Notes under the pieces: generated by a model | Databases searched by the model: none | What the model saw: the letters and a program-made list of their open reading frames with translations, nothing else | What the model was told of the DNA's origin: nothing | Shown here: positions 8,561 through 16,037 of the stretch, piece after piece | How positions within the stretch are numbered: the first letter of the stretch is position 1 | Layout: every line of letters starts with the position of its first letter | Program-made: the position numbers and the translations under genes | Assembly: GCF_051487185.1 (NCBI RefSeq) | Contig: NZ_JAHVDK010000001.1 | Span: 310,001-374,000 of the forward strand | Direction: 5' to 3' | DNA: 64,000 nucleotides | Source: Inquilinus limosus_F | GTDB lineage: Bacteria > Pseudomonadota > Alphaproteobacteria > DSM-16000 > Inquilinaceae

Positions 8561-9385
8561 ATGATGGAACGCAGGCCGGTTGCGATCGCGGTGGCGCCGA
8601 ATGGCGGCCGGCGGACCAAGGCGGATCACCCGGCTCTGCCGCTGACCCCGGCCGAGCTGGCACGGAATGCGGCGGAGTGCCGGGACGCTGGCGCGGCGAT
8701 GATCCACATCCATGTCCGCGACCGGGACGGGGCGCATCTGCTCGACGCTGACGCCTACCGGGCGGCGATCGCGGCGATCCGCGCGGAGGTCGGCGACGGG
8801 CTGGTGCTGCAGATCACCAGCGAATCACTCGGCCGCTATAGCCCGGCCGAGCAGATGGCGGTGGTGCGGGCGGTGCGGCCGGAGGCGGCGTCGCTGGCCC
8901 TGCGCGAGCTGGTTCCCGACCCGGCCGACGAGGGCGCCTTTGCCGAATTCCTGCTGTGGCTGAAGCGGGAACGGGTGGCGCCGCAGATCATCCTCTACGC
9001 GCCGGAGGAGGCGGTGCGGCTCGACGCCATGCGCCGCCGCGGCCTGATCCCCTGGGACGACATGCCGGTGCTCTATGTCCTCGGCCGCTACGTCGCGGGG
9101 CAGACTTCGCTGCCGGCGGATCTGCTGCCCTTCCTGGCGCCTGAGGTGCCGCGCTTCCGGTCCTGGATGGCCTGCGCCTTCGGCCGGCACGAGGCCGCCT
9201 GCGCCCTGGCCGCGGCGCTGCTGGGCGGCGACGTCCGCGTCGGCTTCGAGAACAACCTGCACCGGCCGGACGGCAGCCTGGCTTGCAGCAATGCCGACCT
9301 CGTCCGTGCGGTCGCCGAGCCGCTGATCGGCAGCGGCGGTCGCCTAGCTGATGCCGCGAACTTGCGAGCCGCTTGGCGCGGCTGA
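8561..9385 (+). CDS. BKACE-family (DUF849) beta-keto acid cleavage enzyme
   Basis: 274 residues. BKACE enzymes are TIM-barrel metalloenzymes that cleave a beta-keto acid with acetyl-CoA to give acetoacetate and a new acyl-CoA. The family metal motif HxH is seen in GAAMIHIHVRDRDG, and the late acidic motif in VRVGFENNLHRPDG. The N-terminal motif VAPNGGRRTKADHPALPLTP belongs to a common DUF849 subgroup. By eye the N-terminal metal-ligand Glu of the founding enzyme (Kce) is not conserved here. GAAAGGG precedes two adjacent ATGs at 8561 and 8564. It is divergent from the RpiR-aminotransferase-TRAP operon and ends at a strong hairpin. Confidence 0.88.
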   Translation: MMERRPVAIAVAPNGGRRTKADHPALPLTPAELARNAAECRDAGAAMIHIHVRDRDGAHLLDADAYRAAIAAIRAEVGDGLVLQITSESLGRYSPAEQMAVVRAVRPEAASLALRELVPDPADEGAFAEFLLWLKRERVAPQIILYAPEEAVRLDAMRRRGLIPWDDMPVLYVLGRYVAGQTSLPADLLPFLAPEVPRFRSWMACAFGRHEAACALAAALLGGDVRVGFENNLHRPDGSLACSNADLVRAVAEPLIGSGGRLADAANLRAAWRG

Positions 9386-9406
9386 GGGCAGAATGTCGAG
9401 CGTGTT

Positions 9407-9443
9407 GCGTTGCCTCTCCCGCCGGACGCGGGAGAGGCAACGC
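9407..9443. terminator. Bidirectional hairpin terminator between BKACE and MFS genes
   Basis: A perfect 15-base-pair inverted repeat has arms GCGTTGCCTCTCCCG at 9407-9421 and its complement at 9429-9443, around a seven-base loop. It lies between the convergent stop codons of the BKACE gene (9385) and the MFS gene (9445). There is no long U tract, as is common in GC-rich alphaproteobacteria. The terminator role is inferred from position and stem strength. Confidence 0.7.
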
Positions 9444-9444
9444 G

Positions 9445-10959
9445 TCAGCGCCTCGAAAAGCTCGGCTGTGCCGACCGCCGTCGCGCCAGGACAACCAAGG
9501 CAGCGAAAGCGGTGACCGCCAGCAGCACCGCCGCGACCAGCGCCACGCCCTGATAGGTCGAGGAGAAGGCCGCCCGGGCCGCCGTCGCGACCGTGCCGGC
9601 CTCCGGCGCCGCCAGCGTCTCGGCCGCGACCAGCGCCTCGCCGATCGACCGCCGCGCCGCCGGCACCGCGGCCTCCAGCAGCGGCGGCAGCGCCAGCCAT
9701 TGCTGGTACAGCACCGCCATCAGGCTGCCGAACAGGGCGACGCCGAGACCGCCGCCCAGCTCGTAGGCCACCTCCTCGACCGAGGCGACGGCGCCGGCCT
9801 GGTGCGCCGGGGCGCTGTTCATCACGTTGGCGGACGCCGCGGTCATGGCCGCGCCCAGCCCGGCGCCGATGGCGACGAAGCTGGCGATGGTGGCGGCCGA
9901 GACCGATCCCGGCGGCAGCAGGGCGAGGCCGAGGAAGCCGGCGGCGGACAGGCTCATGCTGGCGGCCAGGCTGGCGCGGAAGCCGAAGCGGTGCACCAGC
10001 CCGCCGGCCAGGGGCGAGGCCAGGAAGGAGGCCAGCGGCACCGGCGCCAGCCTGAGGCCGGCCTCCAGCGGCGACAGGCTCAGCACCAGCTGCAGCTGCT
10101 GGCTCAGCAGCAGCTCGAAGCCGACGATGACGATCATCGCTACCAGCGCCGCGGCCAGGGCGATGGCGATGCCCGGGTTGCGGAACAGCGACAGGTCGAT
10201 CATCGGCGTCGCGGCGCGGGCCTGGCGGCGCAGGAAGGCGGCCAGCAGCCAGGCGCCGGCCAGACCGATCGCGGCCGCCTGCCACGGGTTGGCGCCGGCA
10301 TGGGTGGTCTGCTTCACCGCATAGACCAGGGCGACGATCCCGGCCATGGCCAGCAGCAGGCCGGGCAGGTCCCAGGGCCGCTCCTCGCCGGCGTGGCGGC
10401 CGGGCAGCAGCCAGGCGGCGAAGGGCAGGGCCAGCAGCACGATCGGCACGTTGATCAGGAACACCGCGCCCCAATGGAAATGCTCCAGCAGCGCGCCGCC
10501 GACCACCGGGCCGAAGGCGGCGCCGCCGGACGCGACTGAGGACCAGATGCCGATCGCGATCGCCCGTTCGCGCGGGTCGTCGAAGGCCAGGCGCAGGATC
10601 GACAGGGTGGCGGGCATCATCATCGCCCCGCCGAAGGCCAGAAAGGCGCGGCCGGCGATCAGCCACTCCGGGCGGGGGGCGAAGGCGCAGGCGGCCGAGG
10701 CCAGCCCGAACAGGGCGAGGCCCAGCAGCAGCATGCGCCTGTGCCCGATCCGGTCCCCCAGAGTGCCGGCGGCGGGCAGCAGCCCGGCCATCAGCAGCGG
10801 GTAGATGTCGATGATCCACAGCAGCTGCGACGCGCTCGGCTCCAGCGCCCGGGTCAGGGTCGGCACCGCGATGTGCAGAACCGTGGCGTCGATCGCCACC
10901 AGCAGCAGCGCCACTGAGACGACGGGCAGGATCGCCCAGCGGCTCGCGGATCCGGTCAT
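9445..10959 (-). CDS. MFS drug-efflux transporter, DHA2 (14-TMS) family
   Basis: 504 residues with about 14 predicted membrane helices. Motifs fit the EmrB/QacA/SmvA group: VAIDATVLHIAVPTL in helix 1 (motif D1), AGTLGDRIGHRRMLL for motif A and SSVASGGAAFGPVVGGALLE for motif C of antiporters. Proton-driven export of a toxic or lipophilic compound is expected. The gene overlaps the upstream tetR gene by four bases, so the two are co-transcribed from the palindromic operator near 11590. The particular substrate is unknown. Confidence 0.92.
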   Translation of the reverse strand: MTGSASRWAILPVVSVALLLVAIDATVLHIAVPTLTRALEPSASQLLWIIDIYPLLMAGLLPAAGTLGDRIGHRRMLLLGLALFGLASAACAFAPRPEWLIAGRAFLAFGGAMMMPATLSILRLAFDDPRERAIAIGIWSSVASGGAAFGPVVGGALLEHFHWGAVFLINVPIVLLALPFAAWLLPGRHAGEERPWDLPGLLLAMAGIVALVYAVKQTTHAGANPWQAAAIGLAGAWLLAAFLRRQARAATPMIDLSLFRNPGIAIALAAALVAMIVIVGFELLLSQQLQLVLSLSPLEAGLRLAPVPLASFLASPLAGGLVHRFGFRASLAASMSLSAAGFLGLALLPPGSVSAATIASFVAIGAGLGAAMTAASANVMNSAPAHQAGAVASVEEVAYELGGGLGVALFGSLMAVLYQQWLALPPLLEAAVPAARRSIGEALVAAETLAAPEAGTVATAARAAFSSTYQGVALVAAVLLAVTAFAALVVLARRRSAQPSFSRR

Positions 10960-11570
10960 GGCGAAGCCTCCGGGGCCAGGCACCGGCGGACCATCCGGGG
11001 CAGGGCCGCAATCCCGGCGGCGATGTCGAAGCCCGGGTCGGTCGCCACCCGGGCGCTGAAGCCGTCGATCAGCATCAGCAGCCACACCGCCGTCATGTCG
11101 CGGTCCAGGCCCGGATCGGCCTGGCCGCGGGCGGCGGCGCGGCCGATCAGATGTGCCAGCGCCGCTCGGATCTCCTGATCGCTGCGGTCGAGCACCGCCT
11201 GGATCTGCGGGTTGCGCGCGCCTTCGGACAGGATCTCCAGCCACAGCCGGTGCCCGGCGGCATCGGTGGTCAGGGTCAGGAAGCGCTCCAGCAGTGCGAC
11301 GATGGCGCCCAGCGGGTCGTCGGTGTCCTCCACCGCCCGGAACAGCGCCGCCGTCTCCTCCCGCTCGGCGTCGACCAAGGCGGCGATCATCGCCTCCTTG
11401 TTCGGGAAGTAGCGATAGAGGTTGCCCGCGCTCATCCCCGCCGCCTCGCAGATCTCGGCCATGCCGGTGCCATGGAAGCCGCGCCGGGCGAAGCAGTCGG
11501 CCGCCGCCTCCAGGATGCGGCGGCGCTTCTCCTCGCGGCGGGACAGGGGGGTGACGAGGGCTTCGGACAT
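10956..11570 (-). CDS. TetR-family transcriptional repressor
   Basis: 204 residues. The N-terminal TetR helix-turn-helix is clear: RRRILEAAADCFARRGF, then TGMAEICEAAGMSAGNLYRY, ending FPNKEAMIAAL. The C-terminal ligand domain contains HRLWLEILSEGARNPQIQ, as in TetR_C_6/BetI-like proteins. It is the first gene of a two-gene unit with the DHA2 efflux pump. A 24-base perfect palindrome ten bases upstream of the start codon is the likely operator, which makes self-repression relieved by the pump substrate the simplest model. Confidence 0.93.
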   Translation of the reverse strand: MSEALVTPLSRREEKRRRILEAAADCFARRGFHGTGMAEICEAAGMSAGNLYRYFPNKEAMIAALVDAEREETAALFRAVEDTDDPLGAIVALLERFLTLTTDAAGHRLWLEILSEGARNPQIQAVLDRSDQEIRAALAHLIGRAAARGQADPGLDRDMTAVWLLMLIDGFSARVATDPGFDIAAGIAALPRMVRRCLAPEASP

Positions 11571-11580
11571 GGCGCGACTA

Positions 11581-11604
11581 ATGAGAATGAACGTTCATTC
11601 TCAT
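11581..11604. promoter_or_regulatory. Perfect palindromic operator upstream of tetR
   Basis: A 24-base perfect inverted repeat has half-site ATGAGAATGAAC followed directly by its reverse complement. It begins 11 bases upstream of the tetR start codon, in the 179-base gap shared with the divergent crotonase gene. TetR-family proteins bind such symmetric sites as dimers, so autoregulation is expected. Control of the divergent gene is possible but less certain, because a palindromic repeat element lies between the site and that gene. Confidence 0.75.
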
Positions 11605-11648
11605 AGAATCATGCGGACGGGTCAACCGTCGCTGAACCAAGCCCTTGT

Positions 11649-11726
11649 TGTCATTGCCGGGCTTGACCCGGCAATCCGGAGGGTCTCGACATTTTCTGGA
11701 TGCCCGGGTCAAGCCCAGGCATGACA
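11649..11726. repeat. Dispersed palindromic intergenic repeat, copy 2
   Basis: Same element as at 5084-5160. The left arm starts TGTCATTGCCGGGCTTGACC and the right arm ends GGTCAAGCCCAGGCATGACA. The central linker differs between copies while the arms are nearly identical, including compensating changes near the arm tips. It lies in the divergent gap between tetR and the crotonase gene, 23 bases before the latter's start codon. Confidence 0.9.
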
Positions 11727-11749
11727 ATGGTGTGTTTGCCGAGGACACG

Positions 11750-12535
11750 ATGACCGACACCCCGATCCGATGGTTCCGCGACGGCCAGCTGGCGCGGCTG
11801 CGGCTGCAGCGGCCGGCGCGGCACAACGCGATCAGCGCCGCGATGTGGCGGGCGCTGCCGGATCTGTGCCGCGAGATCGACGCCGATCCCGAGGTCGCGG
11901 CGGTGATCGTCGAGGGGGAAGGCGGCCAGGCCTTCTCGGCCGGGGCCGATATCGCCGAATTCGGCTCGGTCTTCGCCGATGCCGATTCGACCGCGGAGTA
12001 CAACGAAGCGGTCCGGGCGGGGCTGCAGGCGGTCGAGAGCCTGGACCGGCCGAGCATCGCGCTGGTCCGCGGCCTCTGCGTCGGCGGCGGCTGCGGCCTG
12101 GCGCTAGCCTGCGACCTGCGCTTCGCCGGCGACTCGGCGCGGCTCGGCATCACGCCAGCCCGGCTCGGCCTCGCCTACGGCTTCGCCGACACGCGGCGGC
12201 TGGTGGCGGCGGTCGGGCCCGCCCGGGCCAAGGACATGCTGTTCTCCGGCCGCCTGCTCGATGCGGCGGAGGCGCTGGCGATCGGCCTGGTCGACCGGGT
12301 GCTGCCCGACGATGCGGTCGAGGCCGCAGCGCTGGACTACGCCCGCAGCCTGGCCGAGCGGGCGCCGCTCAGCCTGCGCGCCGCCAAGCGGATGATCGAG
12401 GCGGTCATGGCCGGTGCCGATACCGACACAGAAGAGACGGCGGCGCTGTTCGAGGCCGCCTATCGCAGCGCCGATTTCCGCGAGGGGCAGGCGGCCTTCT
12501 CCGAGCGCCGCCCGCCCCGGTTTCGGGGACGGTGA
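11750..12535 (+). CDS. Crotonase-fold (enoyl-CoA hydratase/isomerase family) protein
   Basis: 261 residues. Crotonase landmarks are RPARHNAISAAMW at the start, the oxyanion-hole segment QAFSAGADIAEFGS, and CVGGGCGLALACDLRFAG. The two glutamates that add water in classical enoyl-CoA hydratases appear to be replaced: the usual GGCELA motif reads GGCGLA, and the later Glu position reads Ala in LGITPARLGLAYGF. It may be an isomerase, a hydrolase or another acyl-CoA lyase. The ATG after GAGGACACG is chosen because the frame upstream is the palindromic repeat. It is nearly end-to-end with the convergent MFS gene (four-base gap). Confidence 0.88.
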   Translation: MTDTPIRWFRDGQLARLRLQRPARHNAISAAMWRALPDLCREIDADPEVAAVIVEGEGGQAFSAGADIAEFGSVFADADSTAEYNEAVRAGLQAVESLDRPSIALVRGLCVGGGCGLALACDLRFAGDSARLGITPARLGLAYGFADTRRLVAAVGPARAKDMLFSGRLLDAAEALAIGLVDRVLPDDAVEAAALDYARSLAERAPLSLRAAKRMIEAVMAGADTDTEETAALFEAAYRSADFREGQAAFSERRPPRFRGR

Positions 12536-12539
12536 CCCC

Positions 12540-13850
12540 TCACTCGGCGGGCGCGGACCGCATCCGGCCGGCGGTCGGCGGCTGCTGGCGTCGCAGCGCG
12601 GCCTGGACCACGAAGGTCATCAGCGCGCCGAGCACCAGGCAGGCGGCAAGGAACCACATCGGCGCCAGCTGGCTGCCGGTGGCGTCGCCGATCCAGGGCA
12701 CCGCGTTCTGGGCGATGAAGCCGCCGAGATTGCCGACCGAGTTGATCGCGGCGATGCCGGCCGCCGCGGTGGCGCCGGTCAGGAAGGTCGGCGGCAGCGA
12801 CCAGAACACCGGCTGCGGCGCGAAGATGCCGACAGCGGCGATGCAGAGCAGCGCGAACTTCACGGCGTTGCCCGGCACCACGACGCTCAGCGCCAGGCAG
12901 ACGGCGGCGATCAGCGCCGGGATGACGATGTGCCATGTCTGGTCGCCGGTGCGGGCGGCGTTGCGCGGCACCCACCACAGGGCGAGGGCGACGCAGGCCC
13001 AGGGGATGACATTGAGCAGGCCGTTGACCGTGTTCGACACGCCGAAGCCCTTCACCACCGTCGGCAGCCAATAGCTCAGCCCGTAAGCGCCGAGCGGGAA
13101 GGCGATGTAGAACAGGGCCAGCAGCTGCACCCGGCGGTCGAGCAGTGCCGCGAACGGGCTGCCGTGCTGCATCTTGCCCTGGGCGTTCTCGCGCGCCAGC
13201 ACGTCCCGCAGCCACTTCTTCTCGCCGTCATCCAGGAAGGTCGCCGTCTCCGGCCGGTCGGGCAGGAAGAAATAGGTGACGACGCCCATCAGCACGGCCG
13301 GGATGCCGGTGGCGATGAACACCCATTCCCAGCCCTTGAGGCCGATCATGCCGTCGAGGTCCAGCAGCGCCCCGCCGACGGTCGAGCCGACGGCGTTGGC
13401 CAGCGCGCTCCAGGCCATGAACAACCCGACCATGCGACCGCGATACATCTGCGGGAACCACAGCGTCAGCGCGAACAGCACGCCCGGGAAGAAGCCGGCC
13501 TCGGCCGCACCCAGCAGGAAGCGCAGGATGTAGAACATCGTCGCGTTCTGGGTGAAGGCCAGCGCCACGGTGACCAGGCCCCAGGAGAAGATGATCCGGG
13601 CCAGCCAGCGCCGGGCGCCGACTCGCGCCAGGATCACGTTCGACGGCACCTCGAAGATGAAATAGCCGATGAAGAACAGCGAGGCGCCGAGGCCGTAGGC
13701 GGCCTCGCTGAGGCCGAGGTCGCCGACCATCTGCAGCTTGGCGTAGCTGACATTCTGCCGGTCGATATAGGCGATGAGATAGAGCAGGCCGAGGAACGGC
13801 ATCAGCCGCCAGGTGATCTTGGCGATCGTCTGCGGGCGGGACTCGGGCAC
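12540..13850 (-). CDS. MFS transporter, anion:cation symporter (ACS) type
   Basis: 436 residues with about 12 membrane helices. The N-terminal segment LGLLYLIAYIDRQNVSYAKL matches the ACS family signature, and FFIGYFIFEVPSNVILARVG and LRFLLGAAEAGFFPGVLF are further ACS hallmarks. Relatives import organic anions such as tartrate, phthalate, glucarate or 4-hydroxyphenylacetate with a cation. The start is GTG at 13850, supported by GAGGGAG eight bases upstream; no ATG is suitably placed. It stands alone, divergent from the phosphonate importer, with no catabolic neighbour to indicate a substrate. Confidence 0.9.
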   Translation of the reverse strand: MPESRPQTIAKITWRLMPFLGLLYLIAYIDRQNVSYAKLQMVGDLGLSEAAYGLGASLFFIGYFIFEVPSNVILARVGARRWLARIIFSWGLVTVALAFTQNATMFYILRFLLGAAEAGFFPGVLFALTLWFPQMYRGRMVGLFMAWSALANAVGSTVGGALLDLDGMIGLKGWEWVFIATGIPAVLMGVVTYFFLPDRPETATFLDDGEKKWLRDVLARENAQGKMQHGSPFAALLDRRVQLLALFYIAFPLGAYGLSYWLPTVVKGFGVSNTVNGLLNVIPWACVALALWWVPRNAARTGDQTWHIVIPALIAAVCLALSVVVPGNAVKFALLCIAAVGIFAPQPVFWSLPPTFLTGATAAAGIAAINSVGNLGGFIAQNAVPWIGDATGSQLAPMWFLAACLVLGALMTFVVQAALRRQQPPTAGRMRSAPAE

Positions 13851-13899
13851 GCGTTCTACTCCCTCAAATCGTATGATGATTTGCGTCTTGGCGCGCAGA

Positions 13900-13911
13900 C
13901 AAAACGTTTTG
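13900..13911. promoter_or_regulatory. Possible operator palindrome between MFS and phnC
   Basis: A 12-base perfect palindrome, CAAAACGTTTTG, lies in the 225-base divergent gap about 50 bases upstream of the ACS transporter start. A second inverted repeat (AAATC-N7-GATTT) sits nearer that start, around 13866-13882. AACGTT-centred palindromes are typical of LacI/GntR-type sites, but no such regulator gene is adjacent, so this is a weak call. Confidence 0.3.
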
Positions 13912-14075
13912 GAGGAGAACGTCAACCCGGGCGACGCAGTGCCGCGGGAACCGGGGCGTTCATCGAAACGACATCCGAGGATCACGCGACTGTAACCCCG
14001 CTCTGTTAGGCCGGTCTCGCCGAACGGCCGCGGCCCTCTGCCGCGCCGCGCCCGAAACCGACCGGAGCAAGCCTC

Positions 14076-14897
14076 ATGGCGGAACTCGTGATCGAAGGCC
14101 TGACCAAGAGCTTCCGCAGTGTGAATGCGGTCGACGACGTCAGCCTGACGATCGCCCCCGGCCAGATGGTCGGCGTGATCGGCCGCTCCGGCGCCGGCAA
14201 GTCGACCCTGCTGCGCCTGGTCAACCGTCTGGCCGATCCGACCGGCGGCCGCATCCTGTTCGACGGCGTCGACGTCACCCGGCTGAAGGGTAGGGCCCTG
14301 CGCGATTGGCGGGCGCGCTGCGCCATGATCTTCCAGCAGTTCAACCTGGTCAGCCGACTCGACGTGCTGACCAACGTCCTGCTCGGCCGCATCGCCTACC
14401 ACTGGACGCTGCCGTCCCTGTTCAAGCAGTTCGGCGAGCGCGAGCGGGCCTTCGCCATCCAGGCGCTCGATCGTCTCGACATGGCCCATGCCGCGCTACA
14501 ACGCGCCGACACCCTGTCGGGCGGCCAGCAGCAGCGGGTCGCCATCGCCCGCGCCCTGCTGCAGGAGCCCGAGGTGCTGCTGGCTGACGAGCCGATCGCC
14601 TCGCTCGACCCGCGCAACGCCAAGGTGGTGATGGACGCTTTGCGCGCCATCAACCGCGAGGACGGCATCACCGTCCTCGTCAATCTGCACACGCTCGACA
14701 CCGCCCGGCACTACTGCGACCGGGTGATCGGCATGGCCAAGGGCCGGGTCGTCTTCGACGGCGCGCCCGAGGCCCTGACCATGGAGGTGGTCGAGCGGAT
14801 CTACGGCGTCGACGGCATGCGCGAGGCCTTCGACGAGCGCATCACCTCGACCGCGATCGAGCCCCGGACCGGCGAGCGCGAGCTGGTCCCGGCCTGA
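14076..14897 (+). CDS. phnC: Phosphonate-type ABC importer ATPase PhnC
   Basis: 273 residues. Complete ABC ATPase: Walker A GRSGAGKSTLL, Q-loop MIFQQFNLV, signature LSGGQQQRVAIARAL, Walker B VLLADEPIASLDP and switch His in VNLHTLDTARHY. The order and spacing are those of PhnC, including the 'SRLDVLTNVLLGRI' region typical of the family. It powers uptake through the PhnD binding protein and the two PhnE permeases encoded downstream. No C-P lyase or phosphonatase genes lie in the window, so the compound could be a phosphonate, phosphite or a related anion. Confidence 0.93.
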   Translation: MAELVIEGLTKSFRSVNAVDDVSLTIAPGQMVGVIGRSGAGKSTLLRLVNRLADPTGGRILFDGVDVTRLKGRALRDWRARCAMIFQQFNLVSRLDVLTNVLLGRIAYHWTLPSLFKQFGERERAFAIQALDRLDMAHAALQRADTLSGGQQQRVAIARALLQEPEVLLADEPIASLDPRNAKVVMDALRAINREDGITVLVNLHTLDTARHYCDRVIGMAKGRVVFDGAPEALTMEVVERIYGVDGMREAFDERITSTAIEPRTGERELVPA

Positions 14898-14966
14898 GCT
14901 CCAATGAACGGCGTGCGGCGCGGCGCCGGACGCCCGAACACATGTGATCAGCAAAGGGGTAGACCC

Positions 14967-15905
14967 ATGTTCCTGCGGCGCACCATCCTCGCGGCGGCCA
15001 CGGCTGTCGTCGCTCTCGCCGGCCTGGCCGGCGCCGCCTTCGCGGCGGATCCGAGCTGGAAGGCGGACGTTCCGGTCATCCGCATCGGCATCCTCGGCGG
15101 CGAGAACGACGCTGACCGCCTGGCCCGCTACGATGGCTTCAAGAAGCTGCTCGAGACCACCTTCAACGTGAAGGTCGAGCTGTATCCGGCCTCAGATTAT
15201 GCCGGCGTCATGCAGGGCATGGCCGCGGGCCAGCTCGATTTCGCCAACTTCGGCGCCTCCAGCTACGCCGGGCTGTGGCTCGACTGCAAATGTGTCGAGC
15301 CGCTGGTGGTACCGAAGGAAGAAGACGGGTCGACCGGCTACTACTCGGTGCTCTACGTCAAGTCCGACAGCCCGTATCAGAAGCTGGACGACCTCAAGGG
15401 CAAGTCGCTGGCCTTCGCCGACCCGAACTCGACCTCGGGCTACCTGATCCCGAACTTCCAGCTCAAGGACCAGGGCTACGACCCGGCCAAGTTCTTCGGC
15501 TCCACCGCCTTCTCCGGCGGGCATGAGCAGGGCGTGGTCGCCGTGATGAAGGGCCAGTACGACGCCGGCGTCACCTGGATCTCCGGCCAGGGCGACCCGG
15601 CCCAGGGCTACAGCCGCGGCGCCCTGCGCAGCATGGTCGACAAGGGCATGCTGAACATGAAGGACCTGCGCATCGTCTGGCAGTCGGACCTGATCCCGAA
15701 CGGCCCCTGGGCCACGCGTACCGCCCTGCCGGAAGCCTTCCGCAAGGACATGCTGGACTTCATGATGAAGCTTCCGAAGGAGCATCCGGACGTCTACCAG
15801 GCGGTCGAGAAGGGCGCCGGCGCGGGCTATGAGCCGGTCACCAACGACTTCTTCGCCGGCATCATCAAGATGCGCCAGACCGAAGCCTCGGCGCGGCGGA
15901 GCTGA
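14967..15905 (+). CDS. phnD: Phosphonate-type ABC importer substrate-binding protein PhnD
   Basis: 312 residues. The signal peptide ends near AGAAFAADPSW, so the protein is periplasmic. PhnD-family features include IRIGILGGENDADRL, LEYPASDY-like ELYPASDYAGVM, the anion-site loop FGASSYAGLW and AFADPNSTSGYLIP. The start after AAAGGGG (MFLRRT) is preferred over an upstream in-frame ATG that would add a non-signal leader. It lies 69 bases after phnC and is followed by a palindromic repeat before the first permease gene. Confidence 0.93.
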   Translation: MFLRRTILAAATAVVALAGLAGAAFAADPSWKADVPVIRIGILGGENDADRLARYDGFKKLLETTFNVKVELYPASDYAGVMQGMAAGQLDFANFGASSYAGLWLDCKCVEPLVVPKEEDGSTGYYSVLYVKSDSPYQKLDDLKGKSLAFADPNSTSGYLIPNFQLKDQGYDPAKFFGSTAFSGGHEQGVVAVMKGQYDAGVTWISGQGDPAQGYSRGALRSMVDKGMLNMKDLRIVWQSDLIPNGPWATRTALPEAFRKDMLDFMMKLPKEHPDVYQAVEKGAGAGYEPVTNDFFAGIIKMRQTEASARRS

Positions 15906-15927
15906 TCGGATCGGGCCTGTGCCCTCA

Positions 15928-16017
15928 ACCGTCATTGCGAGGAGGCGCAGCCGACGAAGCAATCCCTGCCTCCGCTCCTGCGGCCCTGGATTGCTTCGCT
16001 GCGCTCGCAATGACGGT
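15928..16017. repeat. Second palindromic repeat family inside the phn operon
   Basis: An inverted repeat of roughly 90 bases has left arm ACCGTCATTGCGAGGAGGCG and right arm ending GCTCGCAATGACGGT, with GAAGCAATCC opposite GGATTGCTTC. It differs in sequence from the element at 5084, 11649 and 42239 but has similar size and symmetry. It fills the gap between phnD and the first phnE and could fold as a large hairpin that lowers expression of the permeases relative to the binding protein; that effect is inference. Confidence 0.85.
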
Positions 16018-16037
16018 AAAAGGCCGAAAACTCTGCG

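Noticed and set aside
13990..14009. Possible Pho box (CTGTAAC ... CTGTTAG) upstream of phnC
   Set aside because: The two heptamers are 13 bases apart instead of the 11 expected for a Pho box, and each differs from CTGTCAT. Too weak to call.
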